Assembly: GCA_027627225.1 (NCBI GenBank)
Contig: JAPFQT010000363.1
Span: 94,351 to 158,350, forward strand
From: Congeria kusceri
Lineage: Eukaryota; Mollusca; Bivalvia; Myida; Dreissenidae
Direction of reading: 5' to 3'
DNA length: 64,000 nt
Numbering within the stretch: position 1 is the stretch's first letter; every line of letters begins with the position of its first letter. Made by a program: the position numbers and the translations under genes. Below, piece after piece: positions 20,698 through 33,114 of this stretch. A model generated the notes under the pieces. It was given only the letters and a program-made list of their open reading frames with translations. It had not been told where the DNA came from and did no database searches.

Positions 20698-22084
20698 ATA
20701 TATATATATTAGATGATGGTACACTGTTTATGTTGTGGAAGATGTTAAAACACATGATGTAATACTTGGTTAGACATAAGTGTTAAACATATTCATTATG
20801 CATTTAGTTTGTAGTGATTTGCGGACGTGTGTCTCAGGTCGTGTTTGATTGGTTAATGAAAGGTCAATAGAAGGTCAATGAAAGGTAAGAGTGTCTCATT
20901 CATGATAAATATTCTTGCTGGTTCCCATCTTCTGAGAATTTCAATGTCTCATTTTGGTTCGCCTCATTCTTGTGATATTTCATCTTTTCTTGTATGTTGT
21001 ATTTAACTCTGCACAATAACTTTCCTATTGAAATTGTGATTTAAGTTTGATATATTAAAGTAATCAAAACCCTTTTTTTGTCTCATTTTTTTATTGTAAA
21101 ATCTAGTGTTGCAATTTGTGACTATAAATATCACATTGTATTAAGAATCATCCTGTTGTTGAAATGGTATTTATGATAACAAATAGAAGTCTATGTGTGT
21201 ATAACACATTTTCAAAAACAAAAATCATTCCATTTCTAATAAAGGATTATATTCAGATGCTGATTTATGACAGTATTGCCAGCTACATTCCAGGTCATAA
21301 GAATGTGAAAACTAAAAATATTGTTATATGTACAATATTGGTAAACAAAATTCCGAAAGTCTTAATGTTATGTTATATTTTAAGTGAACATTCAAGATGG
21401 TTTGCTGGAAATTGGTTTAATCGGAAACATACATTTCACTTTGAATAAAATATTGTTTTGTAAAAGTGTATTATAAATTAAACAATTTAAGACTAAAGTA
21501 ACTTTATAATTTGTATAATGCTTCAATGAATTTAGTGAATTTTGTCGAAAGCTGTGTATGAATATGTGTAGTTTCATATGTATTGGTAATAAGATTCCCA
21601 ACTTGAAATGAAACATTGCCAGTTTGCATTATTACATGTATTTCATTGTTAACATGTAGATGAAAGTGTTATTATGTGGTAGATTTAGTATTTTTCATGG
21701 CTAAACTTAAATTGCGATATTACATTTATTTTATGATGTCACAGCAACTTTGCAGCAGGATTTTCCACAGTTGTCTAACATTGATTAATTTCATAATATT
21801 GTGAATGTTAAAATTGCGATGTGATTTTTAAACAACAGATGAATGTGGAAGTCAATTTGTGCCATTGAACATATGGTAAACTAAACAAGTGTTTCTCATC
21901 ATTGTGGCCATTGTTTTGAATCCTAATGTATGCTATGTGTACGCTTGAGTAGACCATTCTGATCATTGATATTGCCACCTTAGTATTACGATGGTCTGTC
22001 TGCTTCTTTAACACGTTAGATAGGCCGGTGTAATCCGTGTAAGGTGGCGAATTTATTATGTTATTGTTTGTAGGAGCTTACTGC
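20698..22084. other. Intergenic DNA without recognisable gene
   Basis: AT-rich. An ORF at 21164-21448 (94 codons) is open but has AT-driven composition and no motif that I recognise. Confidence 0.5.
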
Positions 22085-22870
22085 ATAGTAGACTGTACAT
22101 GTTAGGGACTTAAACCTACATGAATATTATTAGCAGTAAATCTTCATGAATAGTATTACAAATAAATCTACATGATTATTATTAGAAATAAATATAAATA
22201 CATAAATCAACATGAATATTATTAGGAATAAATCTACATGAATAATATTAGAAATAAATATACATAAATATGAATAGGAATAGATGTAAATTAATATTCA
22301 TTGGAATAAATCTACATGGATATTAGGAATAAAACTCTGTGAATATTAATAGTAATAAACTCGACATCACCATAAGAATAAATCAACATGAATATTAGGA
22401 ATAAATCAAGATGGATATTAGCCATTAAACTACATGAATATTAGGAATAAATCTACATGAATCTTATTAGAAATAAATCTACATGGGTATTAGGAATTAA
22501 ACTACATAGATATTTGGAATAAATCTACATAAATATTATTTGAAATAAATCTACATAAATATAAGGAATAAAACTACATCAATATTAGGAATAAATCTAA
22601 ATAAATATTAGGAATAAACCTACATGAATATTAGGAATAAATCTACATGAATATTAATAGGAATAAATCTACATGAATATTAGGAATAAAACTGCATGAA
22701 TATTAGGAATAAACACTACAAGAATATTTATGGAAATAAATCTATATGAATATTAGGAATAAATCTACATGAATATTATGAATAAATCTTCATAAATATT
22801 ATTATAAAAAATCTATATGAATATTAGGAACAAAGCTGCATGGATACTATGAATAAGTTTATGGTCTTTC
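22085..22870 (+). repeat. AT-rich ~22-bp degenerate satellite
   Basis: Around 30 degenerate units of 'aataaatctacatgaatatt' + 'agg' fill this stretch, with variable spacing. No coding potential. Confidence 0.85.
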
Positions 22871-23838
22871 ACTGTTGAAGGAAATAACATTTTTAAGAGC
22901 CGTATTTTGTTGTAGTCTTAACATCTTATTCTGTTTAAATTTATGTTGCGAATGACTTACTCAAGTTACACGTTATATTTTAAATAAGGTGTATGTTGTG
23001 TTTAAACGTGCATGTTGTGTTTAAACGTGCCACTGATATATTGAGCACATTACATCAGTTGTTATATTGCAATGAACTTTCATATGCATTTATCAATTGT
23101 AAAGGAGAATGTTATGAAAATGAGCGTCGTTGTGTTTTTATTTATTAATATTATTGTACATAACATCATTTGCTAAGCCGATGTTTTTGATTTATTATAC
23201 TAGATTTTGTTTGAAATAAATTATGAAGAACAAATGTGCTTTTCTTTATGCATTTTACTGAATTTCTGAATCTATTCGAGACAAGAGATCACTTTATCTT
23301 AGAACGAGCGAGAAAAGACGCGATCGCCGTCAGTTCGTGATTTTACTAGCGCACATTTAACGGGACCTATCACAGATTGATGAATTGATAATTTCCAAAG
23401 TTGTTGTCACAGATTCCAAACATAAAAGAAGGCTGTACATACAGGAGCAATATAGCACTACTGACGTATACATTATATTGAAAACAGGTGCTCCCAAATG
23501 CTCCTTTGTCAAAAACGAACACAGAATAATGTGGATTACTTTCGCTGGTGGAGAAGTTGATAGTAAGTTTATTAGTTTTCATTAAATACTTGTGATAATA
23601 TTCAAGCTTGTGGACTTTATGAAAAACTTACCAAAATTAAAGTTCAATAATGGCATAAATCTATCAAAGCGTAACATAGAGTTTAGGGGTTGCTTTCCCT
23701 GGTGGCGACGCTGATAGCTAAGAACTATTTTTAAGTTTCAATTTAATACCTTTGATACTATTCAAGGTATTAGACTTGGAAAGTAACCAAAATTATTAAG
23801 TAAAATAAGGGCATAAATCTGCCAAAACACAAATGAGA
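22871..23838. other. Intergenic DNA without recognisable gene
   Basis: AT-rich DNA between two satellites. Short overlapping ORFs on both strands near 23370-23585 look fortuitous. One degenerate unit-like piece ('gggttgctttccctggtggc') at about 23688 suggests that the following array once extended further left. Confidence 0.5.
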
Positions 23839-24655
23839 GTTATAGGGGTTCCTTTGCATGGTGGAGACATGGAGAGATAGTAAAAAGTTATAGGGGTTCC
23901 TTTTCATGGTGGAGACATGGAGAGATAGTAAAAAGTTATAGGGGTTCCTTTCCATGGTGGAGACATGGAGAGATAGTAAAAAGTTATAGGGGTTCCTTTG
24001 CATGGTGGAGACATGGAGAGATAGTAAAAAGTTATATGGGTTCCTTTCCATGGTGGAGACATGGAGAGATATTAAAAAGTTATAGGGGTTCCTTTGCATG
24101 GTGGAGACATGGAGAGATAGTAAAAAGTTATAGGGGTTCCTTTGCATGGTGGAGACATGGAGAGATAGTAAAAAGTTATAGGGGTTCCTTTGCATGGTGG
24201 AGACATGGAGAGATAGTAAAAAGTTATAGGGGTTCCTTTGCATGGTGGAGACATGGAGAGATAGTAAAAAGTTATAGGGGTTCCTTTCCATGGTGGAGAC
24301 ATGAAGAGATAGTAAAAAGTTATAGGGGTTCCTTTGCATGGTGGAGACATGGAGAGATAGTGAAAAGTTATAGGGGTTCCTTTGCATGGTGGAGACATGG
24401 AGAGATAGTAAAAAGTTATAGGGGTTCCTTTGCATGGTGGAGACATGGAGAGATAGTAAAAAGTTATAGGGGTTCCTTTCCATGGTGGAGACATGGAGAG
24501 ATAGTAAAAAGTTATAGGGGTTCCTTTGCATGGTGGAGACATGGAGAGATAGTAAAAAGTTATAGGGGTTCCTTTCCATGGTGGAGACATGGAGAGATAG
24601 TAAAAAGTTATAGGGGTTCCTTTCCATGGTGGAGACATGGAGAGATAGTAAAAAG
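23839..24655 (+). repeat. 48-bp minisatellite, 17 copies, highly homogeneous
   Basis: Unit 'gttataggggttcctttgca' + 'tggtggagacatggagagat' + 'agtaaaaa' (48 bp), 17 copies with very few changes, chiefly a G/C switch (ttgcatgg versus ttccatgg). It is open in several frames on both strands (up to 285 codons) because 48 is a multiple of 3. Flanking sequence on each side carries a diverged relative ('ttactttctcttgatgagatg' near 24774). It shares length but no sequence with the myosin V 48-bp array. Confidence 0.97.
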
Positions 24656-27100
24656 TTTCCTGTAAATACCTTTGATAGTATTCAAACTCTTGGACTTTAT
24701 CAACAACTATCACCAAAGTATTTAAGTTTAAAAAAGGGACATTAATCGGTCAACAACAAACACAGTTATGAGGGTTACTTTCTCTTGATGAGATGTTGAT
24801 TGTAAAGAAATACCTTAAGCTTCAAGTAAAAGCCTTAGATAGCATTCAAAATATTGGACTTTACAGCAAAAACACGCTAAACACCGGACGGACTAACGGA
24901 CGGACATACGGAAGGACGGTTGGATTTAATAATAATAACGTTTCATTGAGGAGTAATCATCAGTTGAAATGCGCAAATGTATTAGGCGTTTGCAACGAAC
25001 GAATATTTTGTAGTGCTTATTTTCTTCAAAATTGTGAAAACACGTGAATCGCTTTAAACTTACACGGACATGTCTATACACTGTAAACAAGATTGGCCGA
25101 GTGGTTACACGCTTTAGACTTTTGATCCGGAAGTCGTAGGTTCGATCCCCAGTGGCGGCACAATGTTTTTAAAGGCTTGTCTCGTTATAATACTTGTGTT
25201 CTTAAGTTTAGATGATTAGTTTTTCCACATGATACCTTTAATGGCATTTTTTTTAATCTGTGAATACACCTCTTTAAGCACATGCAATTTACTGAGCAAT
25301 TTCTGCGACTTACCAAGGGCCATATACACCAAGCACCTTAGGAAAGCGTTCATTCGTATTAAAGTGAAAATATTCACTGTAAACATTTTTGAAACACGAA
25401 TACTTACTATAGGCGGAGGACGAGTTTAAAAATTGAGTGATGTTATATTAGATTAAAGTGAGATTGAGCGTTGACATTTTGCCACATTCTCAAAATAGGC
25501 AGACCGCACCAAAATTCATTTCTCGTCATAAAAAAATGTTTATGTCAATCCTCATGCTTTGCTCATTTTTCTGAAGAATTTTTTTTCGAGCGATGGTCGT
25601 TAGTTAAGATTTTTGGTCAAGTTTTTTTTCCGAGTCCATTTCTCAAAAACAACAAAGGTTTCCATTTGAAACTTTCAATACTTTCTATACTTGTTTACTA
25701 TCAAACGGCTAATCCATTACAAAAAGGTAGCCCGGTGATTTGTATTTCCAGATTTATTTGTCCATGGTTGGACTTACATCTTAGAATATGTTTTTCAATT
25801 CTTTTGATAAATATATAAATGTCTCAATAACTTTCAAATACATTAAATTGAAACTCAAGATACTTGTTTATGGTGCTGACCCCATTTTGCAGACAATAGG
25901 AGGCACCTTTTTTAAAGGAATTTGTTGGAGTCATTACGCTTTTTTTCAAATTACAATTTTCGCTTTAGGCCAATTTTGCAATACCGACATGAGGAATTGA
26001 CTTGAACCTCAAAGTACTTGATCACAGTGATGAACTTATTATGTACATAAGAGCAGGTCACTTTATTAATGATTTTGTTTGTGTAATTGCCCTTTGTTTC
26101 AACTTCGAAATTTTGCTTAAGGTAAAATTTAACAATATCTATTGGAAGTATTGACTTGGTACCCCAAATGCTTGACCACAGTTATGAACCCATTCTGTAG
26201 ACAAGATGAGGAAACATTTTTTTCAAATTAGAATTTTCGCGGTCAAATGTATCAATAACTTTAAAAGGTAAGAAACATGTGTATATCAATTCTTTATTTA
26301 TCATATGTACATACAGTGTAATGAAAGTGCAATCACATTAATCTGAACATGATCGTCAGATGCTAATTCATGCAATACTAATATATACAACGTGCTGAGT
26401 TGTGTGATTGCTAATGAAACATTGAATACAAAAGTCAACCGATGTAGTGTTTGAGAACTAAACTCTTAACAAAAAGTATCTGAATTCGAAAGTAGTCATT
26501 GATTTGACACGCATTTCGACTTTTAACTCGCGCATATTTGAAAAATATTTCGTTCTTGATCATGAAATTTTCTGTGCCAACTCTTTATGGCCTCTGAAAT
26601 CCATATGTACCGGTAACATGAAGTATTTAGATAATTAAACAACTACATTCACCAACCAAGGTTTATATACCCATTGTCATTATTATATCGATTGCGGTGA
26701 ACATGGGCACATTCGCTGACATGAAGCCGGTACTATCGTGTGTTTTATGGACTTGTTTAAAACTACAAGCCCTGGACCTTTTATATTTAGTATGTAGCAT
26801 TATCTTATACATGTAATCCTTTGCCAAATATTAAAATGCCAAAGACTAGACGACGCCCTGTGGCTTAATATATTGACATGTGTTTCAAGTGGAAACAATC
26901 TTTAAAAATATGCTTGTCTGAAATATCAAAGTCTATGTTCTTATTATAAGGTCTGTAGCGTTGCCTGGAGGTCTGTTACCATAGTTTATAACATGATGCC
27001 CTTGGGCTAAAAATGACCCAATCCCGGGATTTAATTTTGTATTGACTTATGTAGGAAAAAACTTCGAATTCCTTATTGTCTTAAACGAAAGGACCACAGC
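24656..27100. other. Intergenic DNA; tRNA-like fragment and part of the Mab-21 3' flank
   Basis: AT-rich DNA. It contains short 'acggacggac' repeats near 24890-24920, a tRNA-like fragment at 25090, and from about 26320 a sequence related to 56040-56130. No gene is recognised. Confidence 0.5.
25090..25161 (+). other. tRNA-like fragment (A and B boxes)
   Basis: 'gattggccgagtggttacac' resembles a tRNA A box and 'ggttcgatcccc' a B box at normal spacing. The acceptor stem does not pair and the anticodon arm is irregular, so this is more likely a tRNA pseudogene or SINE head than a working tRNA. Confidence 0.5.
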
Positions 27101-27121
27101 TTGGTATGAAGCATCACCTTA

Positions 27122-27202
27122 TAGCCCTCTTACCAATATACGGAAGTTTAGCCCTCTTACCAATATACGGAAGTTTAGCCCTCTTACCAATATACGGAAG
27201 TT
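27122..27202 (+). repeat. 27-bp triplicate
   Basis: Three exact copies of 'gccctcttaccaatatacgg' + 'aagttta' (the last ends 'aagttgc'). Confidence 0.95.
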
Positions 27203-27852
27203 GCCGCTTAAAGATAGCTACGGCCCGGGGCTCAACATTTTGTACACAGACTTTCATAGGAACACCCAGAATTTTTTTGAATCATTGCCTTATATGCATA
27301 TAGCAAAATTGTAAAAAATATTGTATCTTGGCTAAAATTGGTCCGCGCCGGACCTGAAATTTTTTTAATAGACCTTCAATTTGGAAAAAACTTAAAAAAC
27401 ATTATTGTCAAAAACTACTAGAAAAGACCTAAGCCCTTTATATTTTGTATGAAGCTCTTTCTGATCGTCCTGTTTAAATTTGTTAAATTGATGCTACTGG
27501 TCTACCAAGTAGCACTGGGGCCAGAAGAGTTTCTGATCCTAATAAGCCTCGTGTTTATTTCACGATACAAATTGTTTTGCAAAATTGGTTAAGTTTAATT
27601 ATGTGATTCTATGCGTTTGAATTGATTAGGTTACATATATACTTATAATATTAAATTCTTCAAATAATGCATTTGTACAGCTACTTTTTTGTTGTTGAAT
27701 AATGAAACAACCCTAAAACGCGAAAATCGGCAACATGTACCAAAATGCTTCTATCAATAAATACATGTATAATATACAAGATGTAAAAACAAGTACAGTG
27801 TATTGTGTTTCCATTGGATTGTTTCTGGGTACTATATTTACATAATTTGTCA

Positions 27853-29187
27853 TTACTGCAACACTCGTTCAAATATCTGCATCACATTATTAACGCCATT
27901 CCCTTCCATGTGCAGTCGCTGATTGATCTCCATTATTACAACACTCATACGTCTGCGTATTTCCTCCAGAATAAAATCCGTCTCCACGTTCTCATTGATG
28001 CATTGGGTGTATCTCTTAAAGAACTCTAGATGCAGCATCTCCAACTCTGTTCTCATCCTGCTGTACCACAGCAGTGGCTCCGGGTACGCAATAATGGCCT
28101 GTCGTATCTTCTGCAATCTCCGTATTATCCTCGGACCTTCGTACATTATGTCCGTGATAGTTGCTAACCAGGTACGCTGCAGCTCATCCTGCAGTCCACA
28201 GGCTGCCATCAGATTTCTCTCCGGTATCATATAGTATGGCAGCTGTCTCGTAGATATAGCAGTTCTTAGTTCTTTCAGCCCTTCGTGCAGCCAGTGAAAC
28301 AAACTTCTCTCATGAAACAAAGTTTGAGGGTTGTTCTCCGCTAGCCATAATACTATGTTTTTCAGCGTAAATGATGTTACCTCTTTATGTCGAGGAATCA
28401 GGATATCTTTAACTATCATTTTCAAAATAATGTATAGTTTGGTCTGAGTATCATCAAGATTTTTAATTAGTTCGGTTTCCCCTGTATTGAAACAAATTCT
28501 CCACTCCACGTGCTTATATTCACTGCCTTTGAAACCAACAGGAGACACAAATGCCCCCATGTATAAGACTTTCTGAACGATATCCGGTGGTGGCCAATGA
28601 CGAGGTCTTTTAGCCCATCTCTGCAGGATGCTGGGGCAGTGACAGCGTAGTGCAAACACTCTGTCTCTATGCAAAACGCTGCCTAGTGAAGACGGTATTG
28701 ACGGTCCAGCTCGTTCACGACGCACCTCATCTGCTGATAATTTTAATAAATTTGAACATTCACTAACAAGTAAATCACTGCTTAGGAGAGCGCCTCCACT
28801 TCCATCATCGCAGAGGGCATTATGCAGGAGTTCCGAAATTCGTCCACTTTGGTTCTTGAGCATAAGTCTACAGTGTCCTGGATAACTTACCCGCGAATTT
28901 AACACAAACACCGTGGTTTCCCCTGGAACATTGCTACTGGCAATGCCATCTTGCAGGCAGATGACACCTTCTAGTACATACATACAGTCTGTATCACTTT
29001 CAAAAAAGCACGTCAGGCCCTCTGCCTTACTCCCGGTGTAAATAGTTGTTAGCACACCACACGACCGTGCAGAGTCCAGTCTACCTAATTCCCTGTATGA
29101 GTCAGTTCGTTTCTTTCTGATCACCGGACCATAACCCATCAACGTCAAGATTCTACATGTCTCTTCAGATGCCTTTTCACACTGAAC
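27853..29187 (-). CDS. Mab-21-like / cGAS-like receptor nucleotidyltransferase, main exon
   Basis: On the minus strand this exon begins after acceptor 'catttcag' (AG 29189-29188) and ends at TAA (27855-27853). With the 21-codon first exon the protein is 465 residues. The nucleotidyltransferase core is visible: TIYTGSKAEGL (GS at 73-74), then an acidic pair in FFESDTDCMYV (D86, D88), a GPS motif at 182-184, a candidate third acidic residue in HRDRVFAL (D196), and the family's W-P at 219-220, followed by the helical Mab-21 C-terminal half with RICFNTGE, LKMIVKDIL and SFTLKNIVLWLAENN. Mab-21 family proteins include cGAS and the cGAS-like receptors, which make cyclic dinucleotides in innate immunity and are expanded in bivalves. 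Motif positions suggest an intact active site; activity and ligand are inference. No frame damage. Confidence 0.92.
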   Translation of the reverse strand, partial: VQCEKASEETCRILTLMGYGPVIRKKRTDSYRELGRLDSARSCGVLTTIYTGSKAEGLTCFFESDTDCMYVLEGVICLQDGIASSNVPGETTVFVLNSRVSYPGHCRLMLKNQSGRISELLHNALCDDGSGGALLSSDLLVSECSNLLKLSADEVRRERAGPSIPSSLGSVLHRDRVFALRCHCPSILQRWAKRPRHWPPPDIVQKVLYMGAFVSPVGFKGSEYKHVEWRICFNTGETELIKNLDDTQTKLYIILKMIVKDILIPRHKEVTSFTLKNIVLWLAENNPQTLFHERSLFHWLHEGLKELRTAISTRQLPYYMIPERNLMAACGLQDELQRTWLATITDIMYEGPRIIRRLQKIRQAIIAYPEPLLWYSRMRTELEMLHLEFFKRYTQCINENVETDFILEEIRRRMSVVIMEINQRLHMEGNGVNNVMQIFERVLQ

Positions 29188-30167
29188 CTGAAATGTTTTT
29201 CAAGTCACTCAATTTATTTCTTTCAAATGAGTTTTGCAATATTGGTTTTAATAAAATGAAACTAATATGAACATAATACATTATATTCCGGTTATCAATT
29301 AATAACTATTTCTTAAGCAATATGATATCATCCGCACAATAGCATAGCGTACGCTCTTCAATACTTAGTACTAGATGTACATACATTTATCATTTAGATT
29401 CATATATAACATATAAAGTACATTTATAGTTATTTATATATCAATAATTAAAAGGTTTCCAATTTAGAAAGACTAATGTCGATAAAATAAAAGCATGTAA
29501 ATGTTGAATGTTTTAAATGAAAAGAAAACTTGTGAATGATGTTGGATGTTTGTTATGTCATTGCTTTTACAAAATAAATAAAATCATATTACATAAAATA
29601 CTTTCGATCTATTAATATTAGCTTGTATTTGACCTGATTGAAAAACGATTTTCAACCCACTGTAAAGACCACGATTATGAGACCACGTAGCCCTTAACTT
29701 GCGCAATTAAAAAAATGCCGTTCCCAGGTAATGTTTGCTGCTTCTTATTAAAGAAAATACAGGTTTTTGAACAAAAAATTAAATGCAAAAGTCAACATAT
29801 GCATACATGTACACAATTCTATTACTCGAAAAACCTGATGTAAAAAGGATAGCTATTCAAAATTGAAATAAAATTGTAATACATTGACTTTTCAGGAATT
29901 TTAATCGTTGTCAACCACAAGTGAAACATATTGTAGAACAAGTAACATGCAAATAAAAAATAAAAGGGTAAGAAAAAAAGAAGGTGACCTATTCGTGGTT
30001 TCGATTTAGTGATTCGTTGCCTGCATAGTAATACACGGAGTTCCCGTGGTACATGTTCTGCGAATTGCCCTTCCAAAACCATCAGTTACTGTACTAAAAT
30101 TGGTGCTTCTAATCCAGCCAAAACTACAACAACAACTAATACTACCGCTATTACTCTTTCCACCACC
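29188..30167 (-). other. Intron of the Mab-21-like gene
   Basis: AT-rich intron of about 1.05 kb in total (29188-30236) with no recognised insertion other than the donor-side microsatellite. Confidence 0.65.
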
Positions 30168-30236
30168 ATCACCGCCCCACCCCCCCAACACCACCACCAC
30201 CACCACTACTACCACTACTACTACTACTACACTTAC
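30168..30236 (-). repeat. (GTA/GTG)n microsatellite starting at a 5' splice site
   Basis: On the minus strand the donor GTAAGT is followed at once by GTAGTAGTA... and then GTGGTG... and a G-rich tract ('ggtgttgggggggtggggcg'). On the + strand it appears as CCCCCC, then CAC, ACT and CTA triplets. Confidence 0.9.
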
Positions 30237-30299
30237 TGAAGAATCAGGACTGTAAAGTACAGAATCGGACCCAACACGTCTGAACCCTCCTTCCGCCAT
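30237..30299 (-). CDS. Mab-21-like gene, first coding exon
   Basis: On the minus strand an ATG at 30299 opens 21 codons (MAEGGFRRVGSDSVLYSPDSS) followed by the donor TCA|GTAAGTG (GT at 30236-30235). It ends in phase 0, and the acceptor at 29188 starts the main exon in phase 0 with VQCEKASEETCRI, so the join keeps frame. The choice of this ATG rests on that phase match and the strong donor. The ORF that continues past the donor becomes a poly-Val run and is intron. A GTA/GTG microsatellite starts at the donor. Confidence 0.7.
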
Positions 30300-30649
30300 T
30301 ATATAGCTGAAAGTAGATATCTAACATCAGTAAAACAACGTGTGTATAACAGCATGTTGTGTCAAATAGAAAAAGTATGCATTTTGAAAAATAATATTAT
30401 TTTGATTTAACTACCACATAAATATTGTAAAGATGCAAAAATTACTTTCATAATACTGTATTTTGAAAACTAATTCAAGTAAACAATTATAATAGAAAGG
30501 CTGTTAAAATTAGCATACATTCTGTTGTATATGTAATAGAGAATAGTTAACCGCTGAAAACGAAGTTTAACATATTTGTATACACGTGATGTTGATGTTT
30601 TTATTTTAAAACCACGTCGAACAAATGAATATAACGCTAAATATTGCTT
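30300..30649. other. Upstream side of the Mab-21-like gene
   Basis: AT-rich sequence expected to contain the promoter and 5' UTR of the minus-strand gene. I cannot pick out a TATA box or start site with any confidence. Confidence 0.4.
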
Positions 30650-31690
30650 ATAAAAACACCCGGATAGATAGCGTTTTATAGAATAACCACCGAATTTGTA
30701 ATTTAGTACACTCTAGAATATCAGGCTAAATAGCGCATATAAAAACACACGGCTTAATAGCGCGCACCATATTAAATAGCGCTCATTATAGCAACATGTT
30801 TTATAGCGCACATCAGGACACCATGCTAACTAACGCATATTGGAATATGAAGCCATATAGTACACAATAGAACACCTGGCTATAATGCGCAACCTGTACC
30901 CAATAATAGATTGCATACACGAAGACACCAGTATACAGAGCGCACATCAGAACTCCAGGCTAATAACCGACATAAGAATACTAGGCTATATAGTGCACAT
31001 CAGAACTCCAGGCTAATAACCGACATAAGAATACCAGGCTATATAGCGCACATCAGAAGTCCAGGCTAATAACCGACATAAGACTACCAGGCTATATAGC
31101 GCACATCAGAATTCCAGGCTAATAACCGACATAAGAATACCAGGCTATATAGCGCACATCAGAACTCCAGGCTAATAACCGACATAAGAATACCAGGCTA
31201 TATAGCGCACATCAGAACTCAAGGCTGATAACCGACATGAGAATACCAGGCTATATAGCGCACATCAGAACTCCATGCAAATAATCGACATAAGAATACC
31301 AGGCTATATAGCGCACATCATAACTCCAGGCTAACGACCGACATAAGAATACCAGGCTATATAGCGCACATCATAACTCCAGGCTAATGACCGACATAAG
31401 AATACAAGGCTATAGAGCGCACATCAGAACTCCAGGCTAATAACCGACATAAGAATACCAGGCTATATAGCGCAAAGCAGAACTCCAGGCTAATAAACGG
31501 CATAAGATTAACAGGCTATATAGAGCACATCAGAACTCCAGACTAATAACCGACATAAGAATACCAGGCTATATAGTGCACATCAGAACTCCAGGCTAAT
31601 AACCGACATAAGAATACCAGGCTATATAGCGCACATAAGAACTCCAGGCTAATAACCGACATAATACCAGGCTATATAGCGTGCATTGGA
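30650..31690 (+). repeat. 53-bp satellite upstream of the Mab-21-like gene
   Basis: From about 30955 a unit 'caggctaataaccgacataa' + 'gaataccaggctatatagcg' + 'cacatcagaactc' (53 bp) repeats about 14 times. From 30650 to 30950 older, shorter units ('aggctaaatagcgcat', 'agaacaccagg') are visible. Related degenerate units occur at 61190-61790, and a few at 56430-56500. Confidence 0.93.
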
Positions 31691-32200
31691 ACTGCTGGCT
31701 ATATGGACTATGTATAGAGCACATTAATGGCGTGTCAGAAACAAACGCTATGTACGGCACATTCTAATATTATTTCTTAACATCTTTAAGTACTTAATTT
31801 CATACAAAATAAACATATTTATTCGTTAGAATGAGCAGTATTTTGCACTTAGCATGCTAAAGATGATTTAATAGTAAATTAAGAATTACCTGCTTTTTTA
31901 TCTATTCCCCACTGTTCACATTCGTCCTGCGTACTGAGCTGATGAGAAGGGTATGTAGCTGAGGACTTTTCGACCTATATCACATGAACGTCATCACTTG
32001 CACACAGCTGGCTGTAAAGACCCACATAACAACAATGATATACCGCTATACACATTGATACATGCGCTATACACATTGATACATGCGATAACAATTCACA
32101 TTCAGTATACTGCACCACAATCATTTCAACCAAAGTTAAAAACTATATCATTGGTTTGTGATTAGAGCGACGGGTTAAGCCTCTGTCACGCATTCCCGTT
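31691..32200. repeat. Paralogous block, copy A (unique part)
   Basis: After the satellite come 'gtacggcacattctaatatt', 'tacttaatttcatacaaa', 'ttcgtcctgcgtactgagct' + 'gatgagaa', 'aattcacattcagtatactg' and 'accaaagttaaaa'. The same series in the same order appears at 56440-57110 and 61740-62220. Confidence 0.7.
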
Positions 32201-32497
32201 TTTTCCTGCCGTTCTTGAGCTGACAGCGTCCCGAATCAAATATGTCAATATTCGGGACAATATTCTGAGATCCGGGGCTCGAAATTCAATGTTTAATCCA
32301 AAGATCGAATATGGTCATGACAGCGTCACGACAGCATCTCGACCGAGTCCCAACAGAGTCCTGATTTTCTCGAATGCGATCCGACAAAGTCCCGACATCC
32401 TCCCGGCAGTCACGACTTTTGTTCAATTATTAGTATCGTAGCGCTGTCCGGACGCTGTCAAGAGCCATACTCGGGAAGCATTATTGGTGGTCGGTCA
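32201..32497. other. Sequence flanking the 3' LTR
   Basis: Less AT-rich stretch with repeated 'cccgac'/'gacagcgtcc' words on one strand. It is not matched in the right LTR. It may be the missing LTR end, rearranged, or host DNA. Confidence 0.4.
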
Positions 32498-33114
32498 TGA
32501 TGATGAAGAAATAAATATAGGCATATATCCAGTGGCCGTCTATACAATGTATCCGCTGAATTACATCGCAATAACTCGACAACTTAAACAAATTGTTCAC
32601 ACCGGCATAATAAGAACAATATTAATTGCAATTAAAACAATATGTACATTTCCATACAGGACATTAACCACAACAACATACCAATTGTGGATTGGCCTCT
32701 CACGACAACACCTGACACTGGACCCTGAACTGTAGGCTTTCCCCTGTGCTTGGTTACTGCAATATTAATGCATATGTGCACATAAATATTAAAGACAGTG
32801 ATAATTGTTACGTCTGTTAATAATATAAAATTATGCTGCCATCACAAAATACCAGAGTCTGATAAAACTACATATTTTCTACAATTAATACAATATTCGA
32901 CAAAGGCACCGTTCAATGGCCAACTAGACTAAAATCCCAATAATACATCTACATAATTTAAATACAACATACCTTCATAAAACTGATATAAATTACTAAA
33001 TAGACTGCCACTAAAATGGCTGAATCTGTTCCCGCAAATCGTGATAAATGCTCTGCTTGATCGACTCAATTATCGATAGGTTACACTCAACTATACAAAG
33101 TTGAACCGGTTACA
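32498..33114 (-). mobile_element. 3' LTR of a Ty3/gypsy-type element
   Basis: On the minus strand it starts TGTAACCGGTT (33114) directly after a polypurine tract ('caggggggaaatg', + strand 33115-33128). It matches 48819-48527 and then 40694-40361 in order, so the right-hand LTR is the same sequence interrupted. The left limit (32498) is where similarity stops; no clear CA end or target duplication is visible. Confidence 0.8.

Noticed and set aside
21164..21448. 94-codon ORF
   Set aside because: AT-driven composition (Ile, Lys, Asn, Phe), no domain that I recognise, no supporting splice sites.
23770..24665. ORFs of 209-285 codons on both strands
   Set aside because: Same cause: a 48-bp minisatellite with a unit length divisible by three; no start context, splice sites or non-repeat sequence.
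30006..30299. 97-codon ORF with a poly-Val run as a protein
   Set aside because: The Val run is translation of the GTA/GTG microsatellite after the donor; only the first 21 codons fit as an exon.
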